From NCBI GenBank assembly GCA_045542415.1, contig JAZQKZ010000031.1, positions 31,753 to 95,752 on the forward strand: 64,000 nucleotides of DNA, read 5' to 3'. Below, in pieces: positions 53,132 through 60,945 of the stretch (position 1 is the stretch's first letter; each line of letters opens with the position of its first letter). The notes beneath the pieces are model-generated. The model was not told the origin of the DNA. It ran no database searches and saw only the letters and a list, made by a program, of their open reading frames with translations. This DNA comes from UMGS1958 sp045542415. Lineage in GTDB: Bacteria > Bacillota > Clostridia > UBA1381. Position numbers and translations under genes: made by a program.

Positions 53132-53237
53132 TCTTCTCACATCCGGACTTTACCGTCGGTTCCGGAATCGCACCGGATCATGCCTTTCGGCTCGCGGACT
53201 TTACCGCCGATTATGACTTTCACATATACCCCGAAGA
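53132..53237 (-). ncRNA. FMN riboswitch (RFN element)
   Basis: On the minus strand the conserved RFN blocks appear in order: TCTTCGGGG, ATCGGCGGTAAAGTCCGCGA, GCCGAAAGGCATGATCCGGT, GATTCCGGAACCGACGGTAA and AGTCCGGATGTGAGAAGA. It binds FMN and controls the downstream ribD-ribE-ribBA-ribH operon. Its output appears to be the hairpin over the ribD ribosome binding site; no T-rich terminator is present. Confidence 0.95.
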
Positions 53238-53292
53238 TTTTTTTCAATTATACTTATATAATATCACTGCTTGCCGTTTTTGTCAATAGCTA

Positions 53293-54528
53293 TTATTTAT
53301 TTTCCTGTGCAATTATGAAATCCACATTCGCTCTCTCAATTTCATTGAGGTTGCTCTTGTCATCGGCAAGGTTATAGGCTGAATTCACCTTGTACCATGA
53401 ACACTTTGCAAAGTAGTCCTTGTACTTCTGTGTTTTAAAAGGTCTGCCGTGACGTGCAAAAATTTCATTTCTTGCATATCCGAGCTGTTCCTTTGACATT
53501 CCTGCTATATCTGCCTCTGTAAGAAGCCTTGTACCTGAATCCTTTAAGATAACATCTCCCTCAAAGAATGTGAGATTGCTTATTTCATAAACCGTACTGC
53601 CCTTATATGTGTTTGCTGTAGGAACAGCTGTTACTCCCAATGTCTTATTCTGTATCTGTGCCGTTGTACTGCCCTCTGAAACATAGGCAAAATACTCAGT
53701 CTTTCCCGACACAAAGCTCATAATATATCTGCCCGAAGCACTGTCAAGCACTACCTTACCGCCCTTTGCAACCGTACCTGCAAGATTCTGCTTTGTTATT
53801 CCTGTGTTTACAACCTTTGTTGTTGATGCCGAAGTCGTTGCATTATTCTTCTTTGTTGTCGATTTGGTTGAAGAGCTTGTCTTATTTGTGTTTGACTTCT
53901 TTGTATTTGTCTTGCTTGTGCCTGACGTTGTCTTACCTGTTCCGGAACTGCCCGCTCCTGTTGATGAGGACGCAGTCGCTCCCGACGATGCAGTATCAGC
54001 TGCATCAACAGGCTGCCATGATGTACCCGCTTCAGGTGTTGCCGTAACCTCCGGTGACGGTGCTACTGTCGGCTCAAGCGTCGGCAACGGTGTCTCTGTA
54101 GCCATCGGATCCACTGTAGGCTCCGGTGACGGTGTGCTTATTGTTACATTATCACGATTATTATTTGTGCTATTACTTATTAAATATGCACCTGTACCTA
54201 CCAATAAGCTTACAAGAACACATATTATTGCAATAAGAATAATCTTATTTCTCTGCTGCTTCTTACGCTTTATTTCACGTCTGTCCTTAATTTCTGAGAG
54301 CTGCTGCTGCTTTTCATCAAGCATACGCTGAATCTGTTCATTACGCTTTTGCTCATTCTCGTCAAAAATCTCTTCGTTATCTGCAACAGTATCCTCTGCC
54401 TCTGCTGCAGCTTCCTCAACAGGTGTTGTCTCCTCTTCAACAGGAGGCTCGTCCCCGAGCTTTGCCTGACAGAAAGGACACTCGTATGTTGTATCCGGCA
54501 CTGACGCACCGCACTTCTTACATAACAT
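53293..54528 (-). CDS. Zinc-ribbon membrane protein with YARHG domain
   Basis: Start at 54528 (MLCKKCG) with AAGGAG nine bases upstream. The 411-residue protein has an N-terminal zinc ribbon (CKKCGASVP, CPFCQAKLG), an acidic and then basic coiled region and one membrane helix near residue 95-115 (IILIAIICVLVSLLVGTGAY). A long Ser/Thr/Lys-rich outside linker leads to a C-terminal YARHG domain (LGYARNEIFARHGRPFKTQK, NLNEIERANVDFI). YARHG domains are outside-facing and thought to bind cell-wall or sugar structures; the role is not known. It is a single gene. Confidence 0.8.
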   Translation of the reverse strand: MLCKKCGASVPDTTYECPFCQAKLGDEPPVEEETTPVEEAAAEAEDTVADNEEIFDENEQKRNEQIQRMLDEKQQQLSEIKDRREIKRKKQQRNKIILIAIICVLVSLLVGTGAYLISNSTNNNRDNVTISTPSPEPTVDPMATETPLPTLEPTVAPSPEVTATPEAGTSWQPVDAADTASSGATASSSTGAGSSGTGKTTSGTSKTNTKKSNTNKTSSSTKSTTKKNNATTSASTTKVVNTGITKQNLAGTVAKGGKVVLDSASGRYIMSFVSGKTEYFAYVSEGSTTAQIQNKTLGVTAVPTANTYKGSTVYEISNLTFFEGDVILKDSGTRLLTEADIAGMSKEQLGYARNEIFARHGRPFKTQKYKDYFAKCSWYKVNSAYNLADDKSNLNEIERANVDFIIAQENK

Positions 54529-54633
54529 TTGCATCTACTCCTTATTATCCTGATTTTATCAATATTATATATTTTTATATCTTCAATGTCAATAACTGTT
54601 ATATTATGTATTTGTTACAATACCACTACAGTT

Positions 54634-55206
54634 TTATTCATCATCATTCTTCTCATAAGAAAATCTTTCAATTTTATCAAGCAGGTCTATATTGTATTTT
54701 CCTGCCAGATACCCTGCCGTTGTTGCAGCAACAGGAGTCAGTAGCATTATAACTGCACCCACAACTGTAATCATACCTCCTGATGCACCTAAAAAACCAT
54801 AATACGGAAATGTCCAGAAATTAAACAATATATTCACGAAAATCGCTCCGCCGCTTGCAAGTCCTGTCTCATTGACACAATTCGCCCATACCCATTTCCA
54901 GAGTATAAATATTGCAACTGTAATGAGCGAAATCATCACACCAAACATTACACCCTTGAAAATACTCGGTTTTAACGGTGTATATTCCTTGTGATCACGC
55001 ACAGAAAGCTTTCTCACCGAATGATATATCATCCCTGAATATATCAATGTAAATATAATTGCCAAAGCCTCCTTAAAGCCGCCTCTGCCGATAAAATACC
55101 AGAACGCTACAGTCTGGAATACAAACGCAACAGCTGTTGCGCCCAAATGCGTCATCAGAACGTATCCGAACTGATACGGTACGGTCATTTTCATTGAATC
55201 TCTCAT
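54634..55206 (-). CDS. Uncharacterised multi-pass membrane protein
   Basis: A 190-residue protein with about five hydrophobic helices (TAVAFVFQTVAFWYFIG, ALAIIFTLIYSGMIYH, GVMISLITVAIFILWKWVW, VGAVIMLLTPVAATTAGYLAG among them). GGAG lies upstream of the ATG. I do not recognise the family. It lies 18 bp after the flavoprotein gene in the same direction and may share its transcript. Confidence 0.6.
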   Translation of the reverse strand: MRDSMKMTVPYQFGYVLMTHLGATAVAFVFQTVAFWYFIGRGGFKEALAIIFTLIYSGMIYHSVRKLSVRDHKEYTPLKPSIFKGVMFGVMISLITVAIFILWKWVWANCVNETGLASGGAIFVNILFNFWTFPYYGFLGASGGMITVVGAVIMLLTPVAATTAGYLAGKYNIDLLDKIERFSYEKNDDE

Positions 55207-55224
55207 TTTTTCAGTCTCCTACTA

Positions 55225-56415
55225 TTATTTTGCTGCATGCATTCCTGCAGCGGCTCCGCTGGACCACGCCCACTGCAAATTATATCCGCCGCAGTCACCG
55301 TCAATATCCAGAACCTCACCAACAGCATACAAGCCTTTTACAAGCCTTGATTCCATTGTTATATTATTAAAATCCTTGGTAAGCACTCCGCCCTTGGTAA
55401 CCTGTGCATTATTCCATGACATAGTACCAATTATACCGAATCGCCAATGCTTTATGCCTCTTACACATTTTTCCACTTCGTCACTGCTCAGCGTACAGGC
55501 TTTTCTGGACAACGGAGCTATCCCAAGCTCTTTAAGCAGTACCTGACCAATACGTTTATTAAGCATTCCGACAAAAAAATTCTCAAGCACACAATCGGGA
55601 TTTGAACCGATTCTCATATAGAGCATATCACGCAGCTGTTCTTCACTGTAGCCCGGCATGAGGTCAAGCTCAATTTCTTTGTGTCTGTCATATCGTGACG
55701 AAAGAGAAAATATCGGCGGGCCCGATAAACCATAGTCGGTAAAAAGAATTTCTCCCTCTTCAACAAATTCACCCATACGCGCTATACCCGTAAACTTAAT
55801 ACCCTTAAGCTTTTTGGCTGTGTCACCGTCCGTTTTCATCTGCACAAGGGACGGACGAAGCTCACTTACCGTATGCCCAAAACTTTTTAAAATCTCATAG
55901 CCTGCACCCTTTGAACCAAGGTCGGGTGCAGCCTTACCGCCGGTTGCTATTATAACCTTATCAGCTTCAACGCTCTCGCCTTTATACGGATATATTATGA
56001 ATGAATTTCTGTTCTTCTTTACTTTTGAGACCTCAAAGCCTGTCACAACCCTTATCCCAAGTGCTTCACATTTCATACGCAGTACGTCAAGCACCGCTGA
56101 TGCCTGATCTGAATACGGATAAACCTTGCCCTTATCCTCTGTCTTGCACACCACGCCAAGCGATTCAAAAAACTCCACCGTTTCTTCTACCCAAAAACGG
56201 TTCATAACACCCTTTATAAAACCGGGATCTGCACCGTGATAATTTTTAAGTGCGGCATTGATATTTGTCATATTACATCTGCCGTTTCCGGTTGCAAGGA
56301 TTTTTCTTCCGCATCTTGCACCGCTTTCATAGACAGTAACGTTTCCGCCGTTTTCAGCGGCGAAAATCGCCGCCGTAAGTCCTGCGGCACCGCCGCCAAC
56401 TATTGCTATATTCAC
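55225..56415 (-). CDS. HI0933/YhiN (BaiN-like) flavoprotein
   Basis: A 396-residue FAD protein with the N-terminal dinucleotide motif VGGGAAGLTAAIFAAE, the family block GRKILATGNGRCNMTN, VIIATGGKAAPDLGSKG and the C-terminal GEVLDIDGDCGGYNLQWAWS. Relatives include BaiN, reported to act on bile-acid intermediates, but most family members have no known substrate. It overlaps the transporter gene by four bases (ATGA). Confidence 0.9.
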   Translation of the reverse strand: MNIAIVGGGAAGLTAAIFAAENGGNVTVYESGARCGRKILATGNGRCNMTNINAALKNYHGADPGFIKGVMNRFWVEETVEFFESLGVVCKTEDKGKVYPYSDQASAVLDVLRMKCEALGIRVVTGFEVSKVKKNRNSFIIYPYKGESVEADKVIIATGGKAAPDLGSKGAGYEILKSFGHTVSELRPSLVQMKTDGDTAKKLKGIKFTGIARMGEFVEEGEILFTDYGLSGPPIFSLSSRYDRHKEIELDLMPGYSEEQLRDMLYMRIGSNPDCVLENFFVGMLNKRIGQVLLKELGIAPLSRKACTLSSDEVEKCVRGIKHWRFGIIGTMSWNNAQVTKGGVLTKDFNNITMESRLVKGLYAVGEVLDIDGDCGGYNLQWAWSSGAAAGMHAAK

Positions 56416-57560
56416 TCCGAATCCTCCGTCTCATCGGCAATTTTCCTCTTTTGAGCAAGCTGTTCGAGGTAATCTCCAACGATTTCTCTGACCATTGCCA
56501 ACACAGGCACTGCAAGAAGCATACCCATAAAACCAAACAGATTTCCGCCGACCGCAACTATTATTACAATCCACAGCGGACGCAGCTCCAGCGAGTCGCC
56601 CATCAGCTTGGGAGCAAGTACATTTCCGTCAAACTGCTGAATTATAATCAAAGCAACCGCTACCCACAAGCCCTGCCAGAATCCACCGGTAAGCAACGCA
56701 ATACCTGCCGCCGCCACGCTTGCAATTATCGAACCGAAATACGGAATCAAATCCATTGCACCTATAAATATTCCAAGTATTACCGCATATCTGACATTCA
56801 TCAGCGACAGAACAATCACGCATATTGTTCCGCATATAATTCCGCACATAAGACGACAGTAAATAAAGGTTGTGAAAATCTTGTTTATTCTTTTTGCAAC
56901 TGCTATAATATGCTCTGCTTTTTCCTCTTTAAATATCAGTGTTACAAACTTTGACAATGCCAGAACTATATTGTCTTTGTCCAAAAGCATATATACCGAC
57001 GCAATAAAGGCAATGAATACACTAAGTACTCCCGAGGTCATATTGAATACACGTCCGACATAATTTCCCACAAGACTGACGTCAAACGCTTCAAGCATTG
57101 AGTTCATTGTTGCCTCTATACTCATACTCGACAAATCAATATTTAAATTCCTGAGTGCTTCTATCTCTCCCACACTACCAATCACATTTGCAAGATACTG
57201 CGGCAATGACCTCGTCATTTCAACAAGATTTTCGTAAATCGCCGGCACAAGTGCGCCTACGGTTATACCCACAAGAAGCAGAGCAAGAATATATACAATA
57301 AGTACACTTATTCCTCGTGCATGCTTTTTAATAAACGGAGACTTTATTTTTCCAAGCAACGCCTCAAGCTTCACACACGGCAGATTCAACATATACGCTA
57401 CAATAAACGCCGCTATAAATGGCATAACCGCATCCTTTACTATTCTGAGTCCGTCAAAAATAAATGACAGATTGTCAAAGGTTTTAAATACCACTATTAA
57501 TGCTACGCCAAAAATAAACTTCTTAAAATACTCGCCGTTTTTCTTGAAAAATTCTATCAT
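56412..57560 (-). CDS. AI-2E family (PF01594) membrane transporter
   Basis: A 382-residue membrane protein with the family pattern of about eight helices, a coiled loop and the block GIFIGAMDLIPYFGSIIASV, ending ALIIIQQFDGNVLAPKLMG. Members export small molecules or exchange ions; the substrate here is unknown. Translationally coupled to the flavoprotein gene. Confidence 0.88.
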   Translation of the reverse strand: MIEFFKKNGEYFKKFIFGVALIVVFKTFDNLSFIFDGLRIVKDAVMPFIAAFIVAYMLNLPCVKLEALLGKIKSPFIKKHARGISVLIVYILALLLVGITVGALVPAIYENLVEMTRSLPQYLANVIGSVGEIEALRNLNIDLSSMSIEATMNSMLEAFDVSLVGNYVGRVFNMTSGVLSVFIAFIASVYMLLDKDNIVLALSKFVTLIFKEEKAEHIIAVAKRINKIFTTFIYCRLMCGIICGTICVIVLSLMNVRYAVILGIFIGAMDLIPYFGSIIASVAAAGIALLTGGFWQGLWVAVALIIIQQFDGNVLAPKLMGDSLELRPLWIVIIVAVGGNLFGFMGMLLAVPVLAMVREIVGDYLEQLAQKRKIADETEDSE

Positions 57561-57612
57561 TTACTATTCCTTTCCGTTTTTTACAATTCTACTTAACTAC
57601 CGTAATACTCTT

Positions 57613-57643
57613 AAAGGGGATGACGCTAAGCGGCATCCCCTTT
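57613..57643 (-). terminator. Terminator of the SLH gene
   Basis: AAAGGGGATG and CATCCCCTTT pair over 10 bp around GACGCTAAGCGG, just after the SLH gene on the minus strand. Confidence 0.75.
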
Positions 57644-57648
57644 TTTAT

Positions 57649-59481
57649 TTATTCAGCTATCGGTGTTACATATACAGCCTTAGCTACGAATGCACCGTTT
57701 GAAATGCTTCCGTTTGCCTGTACTGTATCGCCTGCCTTGATGTCTGCCATCTTCATTGAAGCACCTGTCTCAAAGTTATAGAACTTTGTTGTTGTATCCT
57801 TACAGAATACTGTCTGTGCTACACTGCTGCCCTCAACCTTTATATTGATAAAGCCGTATGATGCGTTAATTGTCTCAACAACACCTACTACATTACCCTG
57901 AGTCATCTGCGATGCTGTTGCCTTAATCTTTGTAACTGCATCACTCTCAAGTGTAAGTGAAACTGTGTCGCCCACTCTGAAATCATAAAGTGATGCATCC
58001 TCACCGTTAACAGTGATATCACAGTCCTTTGTAACCTCATACTGCTTATCCTCACCATTGATTGATACAACAATATTTGAGCGGTCTGAATATGTAATTG
58101 ACTTAATTACGCCCTCTCTTACTGTCTTTACAGAATCAAGGTCAAGTCTTGTGATTACACCGTATTCAAGAGTCATTGTACCCTTATCACCGGCATAAAT
58201 CTCATCCATATCAATGCTTACGTCGTTCTTCTTTACAACTACATTATCTGCTACAGCATAAACCTTGCCGTCGTATGCATCATCTGCATGACTGATTTCA
58301 ACTGTAAGTGACGGAGTTATTGATACCTCTGTAATAGTGATGTTAGTTACTTTTTCCTGCTTTTCCTCACCTGTGAGTGCTGTAACAAGACCGTCTGAAA
58401 GCTCAAGCTCTACAAATGCACCCTCCTTGAAGCTGTTAATTGTCGCCGGTGAACCCTCGTACATCATTGTTACGTCCGGAGCGCACTCGTAAATAACTGC
58501 CTCTGTTGCACCTGTAGGTACTACATGCACATAAAGCTTACCGCTTGAATTTCTCTTTACCTTGTAGATACCTGTAACCGTCTCATCGGGGATTGATGAA
58601 ACAGCTTCAATTGAAACAAGCTTATCTCCTGATAATGTAATTACTGCACTTACACCCTCAAGCATCTTATCCGGTGAATATGTTTCGCCAAGAACCTTCA
58701 TCACTGTGTCCTCGTGATATACCAAGGTCTCGGTTTCACCGTCTGAATACTTGATTTCAACATTTCTTCCGTCTGTATCTACCGATACAAGCTTTGCCTG
58801 TGCATATGAATAATCACACTCTTCAACAACTCTCGAAAGCATAACTGCAATCTGGCTTCTTGTTACTGATGTCTTGGGTGAGAAGCTTCCGTCCTCCATA
58901 CCCTTGAGAATACCTGCATCTGAAGCGTACTTTACATATCCGATTGCATTTGCCGGGATTGAAATTGCGTCTGTATAATCAAGACGTGCACTGCTGTTTT
59001 CCTTTGCTTCATCCTCGCCGCCCATTGCCTTTGTTATGATGATTGCTGCCTCATAACGTGACATCGGTGTTGACTTTTCCTTATCTTTGAGATATGTATC
59101 AAGGTCTGTTTTCTTTAAAGCACCCTTATAGAGAAGATATACAATCTCATCCTTACCCCATGTAAGACCGTACGGCTCAATTACCGAATCATATTCCTCA
59201 TGTGCTATTGCAAGAATTTTCTCATTAGCATCTTCCTTTGCACCCATAACTCGCGCAAACAACGAAAGTGCCTCCTGACGTGTAACCTCATTATCCGGAC
59301 GGTATGTTCTGTCCTCATAACCGTTGATATATCCTGCCTCACTCATTTCCTGAATAGCCGGAGCCGCCCATGAATAGCGATCATCCTCAATATCTGTGAA
59401 CGAATAGTCTGCAAAAGCCGCCGGAGCTGTCATCGAAGTCGCAAGCAGCATAGCTATTGAATATCTTAAAATCTTTTTCAT
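57649..59481 (-). CDS. SLH-domain S-layer-type protein
   Basis: Start at 59481 (MKKILRYSIAML) with AAAGGAAAG upstream. The 610-residue protein has a signal peptide and three N-terminal S-layer homology domains (FTDIEDDRYSWAAPAIQEMS, a middle one, and AISIPANAIGYVKYASDAGI with KTSVTRSQIAVMLSRVV). The remaining 380 residues are beta-rich repeats (SDGETETLVY, NGEDKQYEVTKD, GDTVSLTLESDAV) like those of other clostridial surface proteins. SLH domains bind the pyruvylated secondary cell-wall polymer, so this is a cell-surface protein. Confidence 0.9.
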   Translation of the reverse strand: MKKILRYSIAMLLATSMTAPAAFADYSFTDIEDDRYSWAAPAIQEMSEAGYINGYEDRTYRPDNEVTRQEALSLFARVMGAKEDANEKILAIAHEEYDSVIEPYGLTWGKDEIVYLLYKGALKKTDLDTYLKDKEKSTPMSRYEAAIIITKAMGGEDEAKENSSARLDYTDAISIPANAIGYVKYASDAGILKGMEDGSFSPKTSVTRSQIAVMLSRVVEECDYSYAQAKLVSVDTDGRNVEIKYSDGETETLVYHEDTVMKVLGETYSPDKMLEGVSAVITLSGDKLVSIEAVSSIPDETVTGIYKVKRNSSGKLYVHVVPTGATEAVIYECAPDVTMMYEGSPATINSFKEGAFVELELSDGLVTALTGEEKQEKVTNITITEVSITPSLTVEISHADDAYDGKVYAVADNVVVKKNDVSIDMDEIYAGDKGTMTLEYGVITRLDLDSVKTVREGVIKSITYSDRSNIVVSINGEDKQYEVTKDCDITVNGEDASLYDFRVGDTVSLTLESDAVTKIKATASQMTQGNVVGVVETINASYGFINIKVEGSSVAQTVFCKDTTTKFYNFETGASMKMADIKAGDTVQANGSISNGAFVAKAVYVTPIAE

Positions 59482-59643
59482 TATCGTTTCTTTCCTTTCG
59501 TCCTCGTATTTTATATATAATACATTTGTAGATATTATATCATACTTTTGCCGTTGTTTCAAGCATTTTTCAGCATTTACCATAATTTTTAACATAATTC
59601 ACACAATAGTAATAATTATGTATTATTTCTGAAAAATATAGGT

Positions 59644-59672
59644 TTGACAATCTCTGTACTATTTGATATAAT
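59644..59672 (+). promoter_or_regulatory. Promoter of the beta-lactamase-fold gene
   Basis: Perfect TTGACA (59644-59649) and TATAAT (59667-59672) with a 17-bp spacer, 39 bp before the ATG. Confidence 0.85.
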
Positions 59673-59711
59673 TATAGTAATATAAATAAAAAAGGCCGTG
59701 AATATAATAAT

Positions 59712-60905
59712 ATGAAGAAATTCAGTAAATTACTCTTACCCGTTATTTCAATTATAATCGCTGTTGCGCTGATTATGACCGGGAAGACAAGCGAAATTTC
59801 TGTCTATAATTTATCAGGCGAGGAAATCAAAATCAAGCCCGAACAGCTTGAGGAATACAGTGCAAACGGATATTACACGCAACCGGTGCAGACTGTATAT
59901 GCTCCAAACGGAAAAACTGCTGTCATTTATACCGATGAATTCAATGACTACAGTAACGTAGGCTGGTTTTCGGAAGCTCCTCTTCTGATTTATTCCCCGA
60001 CAGGAAGAAAAATATACATAGAACCGTCACTGCTTGACGCTTATCTTGAAAAAGGATGCTATGAAGAGCCGTTTATAACTCTTTACTCTGCCGATGCTTC
60101 TCAGGAAATATCTGTCAAGGAGTCAGAGGTACCATCCTACGTTGCACAGGGCTGGTCAACAGAGCCACCCGAACACGAAGGACTTAGTGATTTATTTGCA
60201 CAGCTCGAGAGCTATGTTCTCACAAGAAACGGTAACTGGGGTGTGTTCGTGCAAAACATGGCAACCAACGAATATCTTACTCTTCACGAGGCACAGTATT
60301 CAGGTGCAAGCCTGATAAAGCTTTTTACAATGGCTGCGGTATATAATGAGGTTGCCGCCGGTTCAATGAGCTTCAATGAAAAAATAAAGGATCAGATGCG
60401 TCAGATGATTACAATCAGCAGTAATTCTGCATTTAATTATCTCACCCGCTGTTTAGGCAGAGGAAACACTTCAAAGGGCTTTGACGTAGAGAATGCTCAT
60501 ACGAAGTCTATCGGTTGTTCAAACACTCAGCACAATTCAGAGCTGGTTGAATACGACGGATATAAAGCATTTTATAAGGGACGCAACCGAACTTCCCCAA
60601 GAGATGTAGGACGTGTTCTCACGATGATTTACAAAGGCAAGCTTGTATCCCCCGAAGCAAGTAATGAAATGCTTGAGCTACTGAAAGCTCAGACAAGACG
60701 CTGGAAAATTCCCGCATCACTTCCTGATGATATTGTTGTAGCAAACAAGACCGGTGAAACAAGTACCGTAGAAGCAGATGCTGCTATTGTATATTCGCCG
60801 GGAGCTGATTATGTAATATGCATTATCGGCAACGGAAACATAAACGGAGGCACTGCAACAATACATGAGATTTCCCGTATTGTATATAATTATTTTAATA
60901 ATTAA
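59712..60905 (+). CDS. Exported serine hydrolase of the beta-lactamase class A fold with four 31-residue repeats
   Basis: A 397-residue protein with an N-terminal membrane anchor or signal (ISIIIAVALIMTG). Residues 31-154 are four gap-free repeats of 31 residues, each with an aromatic pair at the start, a Gly or Asp turn, and a Y..(N/K/Q)G(Y/W/C) ... EP ending. The catalytic domain follows: SGASLIK (Ser 200, Lys 203), SSNSAFN (near 237) and KTGE (near 346). These are the three motifs of class A beta-lactamases and penicillin-binding enzymes. It may hydrolyse a beta-lactam or a cell-wall peptide. No clear Glu166-type omega motif was found, so the peptidase reading is at least as likely. Confidence 0.82.
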   Translation: MKKFSKLLLPVISIIIAVALIMTGKTSEISVYNLSGEEIKIKPEQLEEYSANGYYTQPVQTVYAPNGKTAVIYTDEFNDYSNVGWFSEAPLLIYSPTGRKIYIEPSLLDAYLEKGCYEEPFITLYSADASQEISVKESEVPSYVAQGWSTEPPEHEGLSDLFAQLESYVLTRNGNWGVFVQNMATNEYLTLHEAQYSGASLIKLFTMAAVYNEVAAGSMSFNEKIKDQMRQMITISSNSAFNYLTRCLGRGNTSKGFDVENAHTKSIGCSNTQHNSELVEYDGYKAFYKGRNRTSPRDVGRVLTMIYKGKLVSPEASNEMLELLKAQTRRWKIPASLPDDIVVANKTGETSTVEADAAIVYSPGADYVICIIGNGNINGGTATIHEISRIVYNYFNN

Positions 60906-60908
60906 GCA

Positions 60909-60941
60909 AACAGGGTGCTGCTCACAAAGCAACACCCTGTT
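60909..60941. terminator. Bidirectional terminator
   Basis: AACAGGGTGCTGCT and AGCAACACCCTGTT pair over 14 bp with one mismatch between the serine hydrolase (+) and the P-type ATPase (-) genes; T-run follows on the plus strand. Confidence 0.8.
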
Positions 60942-60945
60942 ATTT

